33,698 nucleotides of DNA from an uncultured Oscillospiraceae bacterium (GCA_910588455.1 CAJUPG010000014.1:1-33698); one strand, 5' to 3'; counted from the first letter of the stretch, positions 17,001 to 24,398 are shown. The notes: a model not told the origin generated them from the letters alone. A program made the numbers and translations.

Positions 17001-17422
17001 TAACCATTCTGTATAATCTGGCGGGTAATCCGGCGGTCCGCAGCGGAAATACCTTCCGGGACGTACCGGCCGGCGCGTATTACACCAACGCGGTGGAGTG
17101 GGCGGCGGCCCAGGGCCTCACCCGCGGAACCGGCGGCGGGCTCTTCCGTCCGGACGCTCCGGTCACCCGGGAACAGCTGGCGGTATTCCTCTTCCAGTAT
17201 GCAAAGCAGCAGGGGCTGGACCCCGCGGGCGCGTCCTCCCTCCAGCGCTTTTCCGACTGCCGCGCCGTTTCCAGCTATGCGGTGCAGCCCCTGGATTGGG
17301 CGGTCAGTCAAGGACTGCTCTCCGGCTTTGAGGACGGCAGCCTTCGCCCCAAAAGTCCGGCGACCCGTGCGCAGACCGCCTCCATCTTCCGGCAGTTTTT
17401 CCAGCTGCTTTCCAGTTTTTAA
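14027..17422 (+). CDS. Secreted S-layer-homology (SLH) surface protein
   Basis: The 1131-residue product has a signal peptide (MKKNIFFRPLALLAALCLAS, cleavage likely after AYA near residue 28). It has a repetitive beta-rich N-terminal region, about 30-430, resembling a parallel beta-helix (repeated ITKSVTIQGG, ADVTFQDIEL, GYTLTLNNVS turns). An Ig-like region of the Big_3 type is at about 570-645 (VYQTGEALDVTGLTILVSMSDGSSQTAAV). An InlB-type repeat follows at about 650-725 (GYIFAGWTASG...DVSLTARWS). A Gly/Ser linker spans about 726-768, and three SLH domains cover about 945-1128 (NPFRDVAQNTWYYEAV, NTFRDVPAGAYYTNAV, QRFSDCRAVSSYAV). SLH domains normally bind pyruvylated wall polysaccharide. The ligand of the N-terminal part is unknown. 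Confidence 0.88.
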   Translation: MKKNIFFRPLALLAALCLASTLLPPAYAFSPLPSRSQTHTVDGGYGTTEEKLRNLINSDAVQDGDTIVLNGSCLVNDLASKSAPWCITKSVTIQGGTLQLRAGGIVLGADVTFQDIELSFENNVRNAIMANGYTLTLNNVSRSSGSREVHALCGGLTGDVNTYDPIPQPGAHGKIVVDGTTTVGNLYAGSLSGAGQDNEFTGSAEIVVNTGINYKIKNIYACGALETYVPDNWFDQEEPAPPAPSPERFRVSGPVTLRLNASVSSVDGRTGTDGNVPDVIYTDPKNSLNEYVTFQSIGSLTVERGNLKPAQGSSFYSANSNITIKNGAALNLANYIPDLTIQNFTGGGSLILAPDQTLTIQGSVANATIFAVGEIFSNASDPLTNGHTYIRAPQSGEASFALPAGSSSAPVQLVRNPNGDWVGASGSGGDPAPVIVETFQLPPQVVVSPQETEAAIPITVTYAAPNSYLSYVPLTVRLDGKDLTRHENDGTYYYTSTYGFQFEASLDDNGAESFYFSTTDSSLLPAGTYKFDITIPKEHTVGNTPLSASTTLIITDDSTITPPPLTVDSIAVSSTAHKTVYQTGEALDVTGLTILVSMSDGSSQTAAVTAGMVNGFDSSAAVERQTLTITYQGQTTTYTISIQDASLPPVETETYRVSIQDSYASASGAGLYGKDELVNIHAGSRSGYIFAGWTASGVTLQNPSQADTSFRMPEHDVSLTARWSVYTPPSGGGNGGSSGGSSGGGSSSGGSSGGSSSSSSSSSYTPPQTPAQQTVSKLYSARPGSTVAMNLPSGKAVVEANVLKTLAGRPVTLSIQTGDSIWTIRGRDVPKGTSFDKLDLSVDPTSGAVPDAVVREIAGTSRTAQFSLAHSGAFGFDAQLSMKTDRQNIGLWANLYYYNPSRRALEFQHASRVDSTGRMAFPFQHASAYVVVFDKIQHKAASSSPWNNPFRDVAQNTWYYEAVAYVHQNQLFSGTSASAFSPHAPATRSQIVTILYNLAGNPAVRSGNTFRDVPAGAYYTNAVEWAAAQGLTRGTGGGLFRPDAPVTREQLAVFLFQYAKQQGLDPAGASSLQRFSDCRAVSSYAVQPLDWAVSQGLLSGFEDGSLRPKSPATRAQTASIFRQFFQLLSSF

Positions 17423-17443
17423 AAAAACAAGTAAAATTTCATC

Positions 17444-17472
17444 TTGCATTCTGCAAGCGCCTGTGTTATAAT
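17444..17472 (+). promoter_or_regulatory. Promoter of the FMN-riboswitch/ribU unit
   Basis: -35 TTGCAT (17444-17449), a 17-base spacer and -10 TATAAT (17467-17472) lie just upstream of the FMN aptamer. The same stretch includes a 6-bp hairpin (CTTGCA/TGCAAG), which may be incidental. No strong terminator is seen for the SLH gene. Confidence 0.75.
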
Positions 17473-17498
17473 TACTCCCGGACAACTGAATGGAACTG

Positions 17499-17615
17499 TC
17501 TTCAGGGCGGGGTGAAATTCCCCACTGGCGGTATAGTCCGCGACCGGGCGCGTGAACGCCCGCTGACTCGGTGCAACTCCGGGACCAACGGTTACAGTCC
17601 GGATGGAAGAAGATA
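17499..17615 (+). ncRNA. FMN riboswitch (RFN element)
   Basis: The conserved RFN blocks appear in order: TCTTCAGGGCGGGGTGAAAT, CCCCACTGGCGGTA, the AGTCCGCGA segment, a variable GC hairpin, GACTCGGTG, GGACCAACGGTTACAGTCC and GGATGGAAGAAGA. This aptamer binds flavin mononucleotide and lowers expression of riboflavin genes. It precedes ribU, a classic target. Downstream are a candidate terminator stem (GCGCT 17633-17637 with AGCGC 17653-17657) followed by TTCTTTTTATT, and a second hairpin at 17674-17704. Confidence 0.95.
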
Positions 17616-17632
17616 TGTGTAAAACAATATGC

Positions 17633-17668
17633 GCGCTGTTTTTGCGCGGCAAAGCGCTTCTTTTTATT
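17633..17668 (+). terminator. Candidate riboswitch-controlled terminator
   Basis: A short GC stem followed by TTCTTTTTATT lies between the FMN aptamer and ribU. The GAAGAAGA at the end of the aptamer could compete with CTTCTTT, which would link FMN binding to termination. The stem is only five pairs, so this is a moderate call. Confidence 0.5.
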
Positions 17669-17673
17669 GTTTC

Positions 17674-17704
17674 ACACCTGAAAGGCATGGACTTTTTCAG
17701 GTGT
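17674..17704 (+). promoter_or_regulatory. 10-bp hairpin just before the ribU ribosome site
   Basis: ACACCTGAAA (17674-17683) pairs perfectly with TTTCAGGTGT (17695-17704). No T run follows on the plus strand, so it is not a terminator in that direction. It sits 10 bases before the AAAAAAAGGAG site of ribU. Confidence 0.55.
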
Positions 17705-17729
17705 ACCACAAAAAAAGGAGTGCTTTTTT

Positions 17730-18434
17730 ATGTCTCAGCCCAACGTTACCCCCGTATCCCCGGTCCCTGCCCGCACGAAAATGAATACCAAAACCGTGGT
17801 CAGCCTGGCTATGCTCACCGGCATTGCCTATGTTGTGATGCTTGTGTCCAAGCTGATGCCCGGCGTTATGTTCCTGGACTTCGACTTCAAGGACGTGGTA
17901 ATCTGCATCGGCGGCTTCACCTTCGGCCCCCTGGCGGCGGCTCTGATCTCCACCGCCGTGGCTTTGATCGAGATGGTCACCATCAGTCACACCGGTCTAT
18001 GGGGCTTCCTGATGAATGTGCTGGCCACCTGCGCCTTCTGCTGCACCGCCTCTGTGGTCTATCAGAAGCTGCACACCAAAAAAGGCGCTGTGATCGGCCT
18101 GTTCGGCGGCATAGCGGCTCTGGTGGTCATTATGCTGCTGTGGAACTGGCTGATTACCCCTATCTACATGGGGCTGCCCCGGGCGGATGTGGTGGCTATG
18201 CTGCCCACCCTGTTCCTGCCCTTCAACTTGGCCAAGGGCGGCATGAATATGGCCGCCACTCTGCTGCTCTATAAGCCGGTGGTTACAGCCCTGCGCAAAT
18301 CCGGACTGGTTCCCCCCTCCGCCCAGACCCAGGAGGAAACGGCGAAAAAATGGAACGCCGGTTTCCTGCTGTTCTCCCTGTTCCTGCTTGCCACGTTCGT
18401 GGTGATGGCGCTGGTTCTGGCCGGTGTGATCTGA
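17730..18434 (+). CDS. ribU: Riboflavin transporter RibU (ECF S component)
   Basis: RibU is the membrane substrate-binding subunit for riboflavin uptake with the shared ECF energising module, which is not encoded in this window. The 234-residue product has about six hydrophobic helices. The family features MPGVMFLDFDFKDVVICIGGFTFGP and later FNLAKGGMNM are present. A longer than usual hydrophilic N-terminus (about 20 residues) precedes the first helix. The ATG follows AAAAAAAGGAG. The FMN riboswitch upstream independently supports the riboflavin assignment. A terminator follows the gene. Confidence 0.93.
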   Translation: MSQPNVTPVSPVPARTKMNTKTVVSLAMLTGIAYVVMLVSKLMPGVMFLDFDFKDVVICIGGFTFGPLAAALISTAVALIEMVTISHTGLWGFLMNVLATCAFCCTASVVYQKLHTKKGAVIGLFGGIAALVVIMLLWNWLITPIYMGLPRADVVAMLPTLFLPFNLAKGGMNMAATLLLYKPVVTALRKSGLVPPSAQTQEETAKKWNAGFLLFSLFLLATFVVMALVLAGVI

Positions 18435-18448
18435 ACAAGCCTGCAAAT

Positions 18449-18485
18449 AACGCCGCAGATGTTCAAACATCTGCGGCGTTTTTCC
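18449..18485 (+). terminator. Intrinsic terminator after ribU
   Basis: A near-perfect long stem (AACGCCGCAGATGTT at 18449-18463 with AACATCTGCGGCGTT at 18466-18480) is followed by TTTTT. It ends the ribU transcript before the next promoter. Confidence 0.9.
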
Positions 18486-18523
18486 TGTCCGGACGCTCTG
18501 ACAGGTTTTTTGTGGAAAAAATA

Positions 18524-18552
18524 TTTACAATCCTCTCCGCTGCGCGTATAAT
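18524..18552 (+). promoter_or_regulatory. Promoter of the CofE-like ligase gene
   Basis: -35 TTTACA (18524-18529), a 17-base spacer and -10 TATAAT (18547-18552) stand 51 bases before the start codon. This close-to-consensus promoter suggests strong, constitutive expression. Confidence 0.85.
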
Positions 18553-18602
18553 AGAGAGGGTTTATCCCAAACAAACGCTAAAAAGCAGGGAGTTATGCAA
18601 TT

Positions 18603-19790
18603 ATGAGAACTGTGGGTACTGTTTCCCGCGGCGTGCGCTGCCCCGTCATCCGGCAGGGCGACGACTTGATCCAAATTGTCACCGACGCCATTCTGGCCTG
18701 CCGGGACGAGCAGCAGCTCACCCTTCAGGACCGGGACATCGTGGCTGTCACCGAAGCCGTCGTGGCCCGGGCCCAGGGCAATTACGCCACCATCGACGCC
18801 ATCGCCCAGGACTGCCGGAACAAATTTGACGGCGATACCATCGGCCTTACCTTCCCCATCCTCAGCCGCAACCGGATCGCCATCTGCCTCAAGGGCGTGG
18901 CCCGGGCTTTCAAAAAAGCCTATATCCAGTTCAGCTACCCCGCCGACGAGGTGGGCAACCACCTGTTTGACGAAGATCTGCTGGATGAGAAGGGGGTCAA
19001 CCCCTGGAGTGACGTGCTGGATGAGAAGCGTTACCGGGAGCTGTTCGGCTACGAAAAGCACCCTTTCACCGGCGTGGACTATGTGGAATACTACAAAACA
19101 CTGTTCCAGGAGCAGGGCTGCCAGGTAGAATTTATCTTTGCCAACGATGTGCGCGCCGTACTGCGGCACACCAGCCAGGTGCTCTGCTGCGACATTCACA
19201 CTCGGTTCCGCTCCCAGCGGCGGCTGCAAAAGGCCGGAGCCGAAAAGGTGCTCCTGCTCAGTGACTTAATGACCGCTCCGGTGAACGGCTCAGGCTGCAA
19301 CGAGCGCTTCGGCCTGCTGGGCTCCAACAAGGCCACCGAGGAGAGCGTGAAGCTCTTCCCCCGGGACTGCCAGAGCTTTGTGGACAAGCTCCAGAAGAGC
19401 CTTGAAGCCGCCACCGGCAAGCGCCTGGAGGCTATGATTTACGGTGACGGCGCTTTCAAGGACCCGGTGGGAAAAATCTGGGAGCTGGCCGACCCGGTGG
19501 TCAGTCCGGCTTACACCAGCGGCCTGGAGGGCCAGCCTAACGAGCTGAAGCTGAAGTATCTGGCGGACAACGACTTCGCCAACCTGTCCGGTGAAGCCCT
19601 CACCGATGCGGTCCGGGCCAGCATCGCCCAGAAGAGCGGCAGCCTGAAGGGCAATATGGCCAGCCAGGGCACCACCCCCCGCCAGCTCACCGACCTGATC
19701 GGCAGTCTGTGCGATCTGACCAGCGGCAGCGGCGACAAGGGCACTCCCATTATTTTAATCCAGGGCTACTTCGACAACTACGCAAAATAA
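18603..19790 (+). CDS. Coenzyme F420-0:L-glutamate ligase family protein (CofE-like)
   Basis: The 395-residue product resembles the F420_ligase family, whose archaeal member CofE adds glutamates to F420-0 using GTP. The N-terminal segment (TVSRGVRCPVIRQGDDLIQIVTDAIL..QDRDIVAVTEAVVARAQGN) matches the family's start and metal/nucleotide-binding region. The rest is longer than archaeal CofE (about 250 residues). Similar long versions are found in Firmicutes that are not known to make F420. No other F420 gene is in this window. The start at 18603 has GGGAG upstream, and an ATG at 18595 is out of frame. The true substrate is unknown. Confidence 0.75.
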   Translation: MRTVGTVSRGVRCPVIRQGDDLIQIVTDAILACRDEQQLTLQDRDIVAVTEAVVARAQGNYATIDAIAQDCRNKFDGDTIGLTFPILSRNRIAICLKGVARAFKKAYIQFSYPADEVGNHLFDEDLLDEKGVNPWSDVLDEKRYRELFGYEKHPFTGVDYVEYYKTLFQEQGCQVEFIFANDVRAVLRHTSQVLCCDIHTRFRSQRRLQKAGAEKVLLLSDLMTAPVNGSGCNERFGLLGSNKATEESVKLFPRDCQSFVDKLQKSLEAATGKRLEAMIYGDGAFKDPVGKIWELADPVVSPAYTSGLEGQPNELKLKYLADNDFANLSGEALTDAVRASIAQKSGSLKGNMASQGTTPRQLTDLIGSLCDLTSGSGDKGTPIILIQGYFDNYAK

Positions 19791-19858
19791 AAAGCGGACA
19801 TACCCCTCTGTTTCCCCGCATATACTGGAGCAACAAACGATAGGGGTGTTGTATCGCT

Positions 19859-20494
19859 ATGCAAACCGAGTGGAACGAAAACAAAATTTTTCTCCGGGGC
19901 CGGGTCGCCGCCCCACCGCAGCCCTCCCACAGCAACCACGGCGTGGACTACCGGGTCTTTCCCCTGACGGTGTGCCGGCTGTCCGGTGCGGAGGACCACA
20001 TTAACGTGGTGGCTTCCGCCCCGATGCTGGAGCGCTGTCCCCTCCTGGAAGGGGACCGGGTGTCCCTGCTGGGACAGGTGCGCTCCTACAACAACAAGTC
20101 CGGCGTGGGCAGCCGGCTGGTCATTACCGTCTACGCCCGGGAGCTGTTCCCGGAAACGGAACTGGAGGAGGACGAAAACCACCTGACCCTGGCGGGCACC
20201 ATCTGCAAGCCCCCCAGCCTGCGGTCCACCCCTTTGGGGCGGGTGATCTGCGACATGATCCTGGCGGTAAACCGCCGGTACGGCCGGGCGGACTACCTGC
20301 CCTGCATCGCCTGGGGCAGTCTGGCCCACCAGTGCGGCCAGATGGAGGTGGGCAGCCCTCTGCGGCTGGAGGGCCGGCTCCAAAGCCGTACATACACAAA
20401 AGTCCTCCCGGACGGAACTCAGGAGCGGGTGGCCTATGAGATTTCTGTCATGAACCTCTCTCCCACCCCGGAGCCGGAACTGGAACCGGCATAA
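19859..20494 (+). CDS. SSB-like protein with two OB folds
   Basis: The 211-residue product has two single-stranded-DNA-binding-type OB-fold units in tandem. The first spans about residues 8-95 (IFLRGRVAAPPQPSHSNHGVDYRVFPLTVCRLSG..GDRVSLLGQVRSY). The second spans about 107-200 (NHLTLAGTICKPPSLRSTPLGRVICDMILAVNRRYGRADYLPCIAWG..LRLEGRLQSRTY). The second is the better SSB/PriB match. There is no acidic DDDIPF-type tail, so it is unlikely to be the main SSB. The ribosome site is weak (AGGGG). A terminator follows. It may act in recombination or primosome loading, but this is inference. Confidence 0.75.
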   Translation: MQTEWNENKIFLRGRVAAPPQPSHSNHGVDYRVFPLTVCRLSGAEDHINVVASAPMLERCPLLEGDRVSLLGQVRSYNNKSGVGSRLVITVYARELFPETELEEDENHLTLAGTICKPPSLRSTPLGRVICDMILAVNRRYGRADYLPCIAWGSLAHQCGQMEVGSPLRLEGRLQSRTYTKVLPDGTQERVAYEISVMNLSPTPEPELEPA

Positions 20495-20530
20495 AAAGTC
20501 CCCTCTTGGGGCCATAGCATAAGAAAACTG

Positions 20531-20576
20531 ACACCCGCCGAAAAGAAATTGTCTTTCGGCGGGTGTTGTTTCATCA
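20531..20576 (+). terminator. Intrinsic terminator after the SSB-like gene
   Basis: A perfect 13-bp stem (ACACCCGCCGAAA at 20531-20543 with TTTCGGCGGGTGT at 20554-20566) is followed by TGTTTCATC. It separates the plus-strand block from the convergent minus-strand glycan cluster. Confidence 0.85.
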
Positions 20577-20643
20577 TTTTCCCTTTGTACTACAGAGGAC
20601 AGCCCCTTACCCGGAGGCTGTCCCTGAAGGGTGCGGGCCAGGA

Positions 20644-21585
20644 CTACGCGCCAAACATCTCCACCAGAATCGCGCTCATCTTGCGGGCGCCCTTTTCGCT
20701 CAAGTGATCCGTATCCACAAAATCCTCCGGCCCAAATATGGAACCATCATTGAAATCAACATAATGTACATCCTCCGGCACACGGTCCACCATTTGGATC
20801 ATATTATCCCGGATTTCCCGCTTTACATACTGCTTATACACCGGGGTGAAGGGCGGGATCACCAAAATCGGCATAATGTCGTGCAGATGCAGGAAATGGA
20901 CATAGTCATTCAAAATCTCCTGATTTTCTTCCGCGCTCTCGCAGTACCGCTGAAATCCTTTGTTGTGGCCTTCAGACCGCATAATGCCCAGGGAAAGCCG
21001 CTCCTCCTCCGTCAGCTCCCACCACTTTCGTCCCTTCAAATCGAAGATGGAGCCCCTTTTGCGAAGGGAATTGTAGTAGGTGCCCAGTTTCAGCATTTCC
21101 TTTTCCGCGATTTTCTCGCAGTCCAATCGTACTTTTTCCGGCACAGCCTCAAACGCGGACCAAAGCTCATATTTGTCCGGATCTTTCCAGTTGTGGGTAT
21201 CTTGAAAAATCGGAGCATAAATACGAGGGATCCAGTTTGTGCGATAGATTGTGCTGCGGGAGAGATCTGAATAGGCGTTGTAGTACGCCACCACGATAAA
21301 ACACCGTTTGAACCTGCGCCCAATCGAGGCGGAGGTTATTACCTTACGGGCACACAAAAAATCGTAGTAGAAATCCTGTGAGTGCATGGAACAATTCGTG
21401 GCGTTTTTCCATAAATTTTCTTGAATCCCATTCAGGGCCAGGGATGATCCCGTAATCAATGTTGCATTGTTTGCGGAAACCGAATTTGCTTTGCGGAGCA
21501 TGGTATGCAGCCACACATAGTCATAGTTCTGCTGCAAAAACTGCCAGGAAAGCTGTTTGAAAGCGCTGTTCTGCTTAGCGTTCAT
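20644..21585 (-). CDS. SGNH/GDSL-like hydrolase-fold protein (DltD/AlgX-type)
   Basis: The 313-residue product has an SGNH-type layout. ITGSSLALNGI near residues 44-54 has the block I serine (S47 or S48). DTDHLSEKGA close to the C-terminus gives the DxxH pair at about D291 and H294. No signal peptide or transmembrane helix is evident, so it is probably cytoplasmic. Related domains esterify or de-esterify glycans. I chose ATG at 21585 because AGGTG precedes it. The in-frame ATG at 21600 has no ribosome site. As last gene of the glycan cluster it could acylate or deacylate the flagellar sugar. That role is inference. Confidence 0.65.
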   Translation of the reverse strand: MNAKQNSAFKQLSWQFLQQNYDYVWLHTMLRKANSVSANNATLITGSSLALNGIQENLWKNATNCSMHSQDFYYDFLCARKVITSASIGRRFKRCFIVVAYYNAYSDLSRSTIYRTNWIPRIYAPIFQDTHNWKDPDKYELWSAFEAVPEKVRLDCEKIAEKEMLKLGTYYNSLRKRGSIFDLKGRKWWELTEEERLSLGIMRSEGHNKGFQRYCESAEENQEILNDYVHFLHLHDIMPILVIPPFTPVYKQYVKREIRDNMIQMVDRVPEDVHYVDFNDGSIFGPEDFVDTDHLSEKGARKMSAILVEMFGA

Positions 21586-21608
21586 ATATTCACCTGCCAT
21601 TGAATCAT

Positions 21609-21656
21609 TTTTATACGTCCTAAAAGGACGTATAAAATCAGGCGGCCGCCTGATTT
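21609..21656. repeat. Two overlapping palindromes between dehydrogenase and SGNH genes
   Basis: The first is a perfect 13-bp inverted repeat with an AAA loop (21609-21621 and 21625-21637). The second is a perfect 22-bp palindrome (21635-21656). They share three bases, so the two hairpins cannot both form fully. On the minus strand the second hairpin is followed by TATACG and may act as a weak terminator after the dehydrogenase gene. The first then precedes the SGNH gene. Confidence 0.7.
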
Positions 21657-21666
21657 ATTTCATATT

Positions 21667-22905
21667 TTACGCCAGCATATACCGGCAGTCCACGATTGGT
21701 TTGCTTGTCCTGGTCTTTAAACCGGCAAATTCCCGCCACGCCGTTGTTATGGCCAGCACATCCGCTTTTTCCAGTACCTCCTCCAGTCCTGCCGCGCACC
21801 GATACGCCAAGTCGTACTGCCTCTCAAATGCCGCCATCGCCACCGGATCGTAGCCCAAAATATTGCAATAGCCCGCCTCATTCAGCGCCTGAATGATTTT
21901 TGCGCTGGGCGTGTCCCGAACATCATCGCTGTTGGGGTTGAACGACAGGCCCAGGATACCAATACACGCCTCCGGCGAGCTGCCGGCCGCCCGTATAATC
22001 CGCGCGGCGGTCTGCTCCGGCATCCCTTCGTTGGTCCGGATTACCTCTTGAAGAATCCGGCTGTCAAAGCCCGCGCACCGGGCGGCGGCATAAAACGCGC
22101 TGGTGTCTTTGGGCAGACAGTAGCCGCCATAGCCGCACCCGGGATAAAAATAGTCCCGAATCGAACCGTTCTGCCAGCGGCGGTCCTTATGTAAAATCCG
22201 AAACGCCCCCGCCACATCCACATCTCCGATTGCGTCCGCCGCCAGACTCATCTCGTTGGCGTAGCTGATCAGACAGGCCAGCACGGTGTTGGACAGGTAT
22301 TTGATAAACTCCGCCGTATTGCGGGACACCGCGTAAATCGGGACCCCGGACGGTTTATAGAGCGCCCGCAGACGCTCCTCCGTGAGGCTGTCTCCAACCC
22401 CCAGCACGATCCGGTCCGCGTGGATGAAATCCTCCCAGCAGCGGCCTTCCCGCAGAAATTCCGGATTGTTGGCCACACCCAGATTTTTCCCCCGCGCGGC
22501 CGCAAAGGGCACAATGCGTTTTTCCGTCGTGGTGGGCGGAACGGTGGATTTGACCACAAGAACGCGAAAGGTATCGTCCGCGATCACATCCAGCGTCCGC
22601 TCCATCGCATGGAACAGGACCGTCAAATCCGCCTGGCCGTCCGGCCCGCAGGGAGTGCCGACACAGTAGAAAATAATTTCACTGCGCTCCACCGCCTCAC
22701 GCAGCTCCGCTGTGGGAATAAAATTCCCGCCCAGATGCCGTTCCAGCGCATCCCCCAGGCCCGGTTCTAAAAACGGGAGCCTGCCGGACTGAATGGTGGC
22801 CAGCCGGTCCAGGTCCGTCTCCACGCCGTACACGGTATGTCCGTACTCCGCAAGGCCCAGGGCCGTCGTCAAGCCCACAAAGCCCAGGCCAACTACCGTT
22901 ACCAC
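21667..22905 (-). CDS. UDP-glucose/GDP-mannose dehydrogenase family protein
   Basis: This family oxidises the C6 alcohol of a nucleotide sugar to a uronic acid with two NAD. The 412-residue product starts VTVVGLGFVGLTTALGLAEYG (NAD-binding fold). It contains VVKSTVPPTTTEK, NPEFLREG and FIKYLSNTVLA, and the catalytic cysteine at residue 263 within GCGYGGYCLPKD. The C-terminal domain has GILGLSFNPNSDDVRDTPS. The substrate (UDP-Glc, UDP-GlcNAc, UDP-ManNAc or GDP-Man) cannot be fixed by eye. It starts with GTG inside the end of the upstream glycosyltransferase gene, so translation is probably coupled. Confidence 0.9.
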   Translation of the reverse strand: MVTVVGLGFVGLTTALGLAEYGHTVYGVETDLDRLATIQSGRLPFLEPGLGDALERHLGGNFIPTAELREAVERSEIIFYCVGTPCGPDGQADLTVLFHAMERTLDVIADDTFRVLVVKSTVPPTTTEKRIVPFAAARGKNLGVANNPEFLREGRCWEDFIHADRIVLGVGDSLTEERLRALYKPSGVPIYAVSRNTAEFIKYLSNTVLACLISYANEMSLAADAIGDVDVAGAFRILHKDRRWQNGSIRDYFYPGCGYGGYCLPKDTSAFYAAARCAGFDSRILQEVIRTNEGMPEQTAARIIRAAGSSPEACIGILGLSFNPNSDDVRDTPSAKIIQALNEAGYCNILGYDPVAMAAFERQYDLAYRCAAGLEEVLEKADVLAITTAWREFAGLKTRTSKPIVDCRYMLA

Positions 22906-24398
22906 TCCTCTACCCCCATTTCCTTCAGCTCGTCCACAATGGCCTGATACTGTTCCAGCTGATTCCTGCGCTGGTAGAGCCCGGCCAGCTGGGTTTTTCC
23001 GAAGAGGAATGCCGGAACCTGCTCCAGATAGGCCGCGGCGGAGAGATACAGCTGCAAAAACGCCTCCTCAGAGCTGCGGACCTGATTTTCCAGCAGCATT
23101 CCCGTCATATCGTCCAGGGCCTCCAGGATGCTGCCCTGCCAGATTTTCCAGTAGACCGCCCGGTATTTGCGCAAAAAGCCCACGTCCTTCAGCTGGGTCA
23201 GCAGGGGCTTGTCCTGGGCCAGCGCACAGACCATTTCTCCCAGGTCGTACTGCTTGGTGTAGCGCTTTGCTTCAATCAGGTCCAGGAGAGCGGCCGCCAG
23301 GTGGTCCGAATCGTCCTGCCGCAGCGCCGCCGCCAGCCCCAGCTCCCGCGTAAACAGGGGCAAATTTTCCCCCGTTACCGCTCTGCCGCACTTCGGGCAC
23401 AAGGCCGACACAATCGTTTCTATGTGCGGGCAGACGGGATCTTCCGCCCGGAATAAGATATTCCAGACTTGATTCAAAACCTGATTTCCCTCCGCACTGT
23501 GGTCCGCCAGCGCCGCCGCTGTGTAGGGATGCAGCACAATCCGGCTGCACTCTTCCAGCTTTTCCCCGTCGGGCAGGTCGGACTCGCCCAGCAGGCTCAG
23601 CGTCATTTGCAGCAAATTGAGGTACACAACATTCCGCCACTTCTGTTTTGCGGCATCAAATGCGCTGTTTTGTGTCAAAAAGCCCTTGATTTCCTCATAA
23701 ACATATGTGTTTGAGACAAACCGGCGGGGGTTATACTGGCGGGAAACCTGCTTTTGGCGAATCCGGTAGTGATAGAGGACCGTGTTGTCAATGCCAATCC
23801 GGGCACAGAGCGCCATGTATTTGAGCATACAGATCGTATCTGAACCATTTGACAATTTTTCGGTAATAATATCCGAAAAATCAGCTTTTTGAAACAGGTC
23901 CGCCTTCATCACTGTGGCCCAGACGGTGCTGGGGAAGGTCCAGTATTTAAAATACTGCCGGGCAAACTGGCGGCGGTTGAAAACAACCGGCTCGTCCAGC
24001 TGCCGCATCACCTGGCTGCGTTGGGCTTCCTGGAAATAGTTGGCGGTTCCCGTCACTGCAAGGTCTAAATTGTTTTTCTCCAGAAAGCCGATGAGAGACT
24101 CTAAGTAATTGGGTTCCCACCAGTCGTCGGAATCCAAAACTGTTAAATACCGCCCTGTACCTGAATTCTGTGCAATTTCCATCCAAATAGGTGCAACCCG
24201 GTTTTCTTCAAAGCAAATCAGCCGAATTCTGCTGTCCTGCCGTGCGTACTCCTCCAAAATTTCTTTGCAGCCGTCTGTTGAACCGTTGTCAATTAAGATG
24301 TACTCAAAATCCTGGTAGGTTTGGCTTAATACGCTCTCGATGCACTGGGGCAGAAATTGCTTTGTATTATAGACCTGTGTATAAATTGAAATACTCAT
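22899..24398 (-). CDS. Family 2 glycosyltransferase with helical C-terminal extension
   Basis: The 499-residue product has an N-terminal GT-A domain (about 1-240). Its motifs are SIYTQVYNTKQFLPQCIESVLSQTY, ILIDNGSTDG and the metal-binding LDSDDWW near residue 92. After it come predicted helices of unknown role and a CxH-x11-CxxC group (CPHIE...LCPKC, about residues 318-336) that looks like a small zinc site. It is likely cytoplasmic and uses a nucleotide sugar. It overlaps the FkbM gene stop as ATGA and is itself overlapped by the dehydrogenase gene. Confidence 0.88.
   Translation of the reverse strand: MSISIYTQVYNTKQFLPQCIESVLSQTYQDFEYILIDNGSTDGCKEILEEYARQDSRIRLICFEENRVAPIWMEIAQNSGTGRYLTVLDSDDWWEPNYLESLIGFLEKNNLDLAVTGTANYFQEAQRSQVMRQLDEPVVFNRRQFARQYFKYWTFPSTVWATVMKADLFQKADFSDIITEKLSNGSDTICMLKYMALCARIGIDNTVLYHYRIRQKQVSRQYNPRRFVSNTYVYEEIKGFLTQNSAFDAAKQKWRNVVYLNLLQMTLSLLGESDLPDGEKLEECSRIVLHPYTAAALADHSAEGNQVLNQVWNILFRAEDPVCPHIETIVSALCPKCGRAVTGENLPLFTRELGLAAALRQDDSDHLAAALLDLIEAKRYTKQYDLGEMVCALAQDKPLLTQLKDVGFLRKYRAVYWKIWQGSILEALDDMTGMLLENQVRSSEEAFLQLYLSAAAYLEQVPAFLFGKTQLAGLYQRRNQLEQYQAIVDELKEMGVEEW

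Noticed and set aside
15947..17485. 512-residue minus-strand open frame opposite the SLH gene
   Set aside because: Gly/Arg/Ala-rich shadow. The plus strand has a signal peptide and three clear SLH domains.
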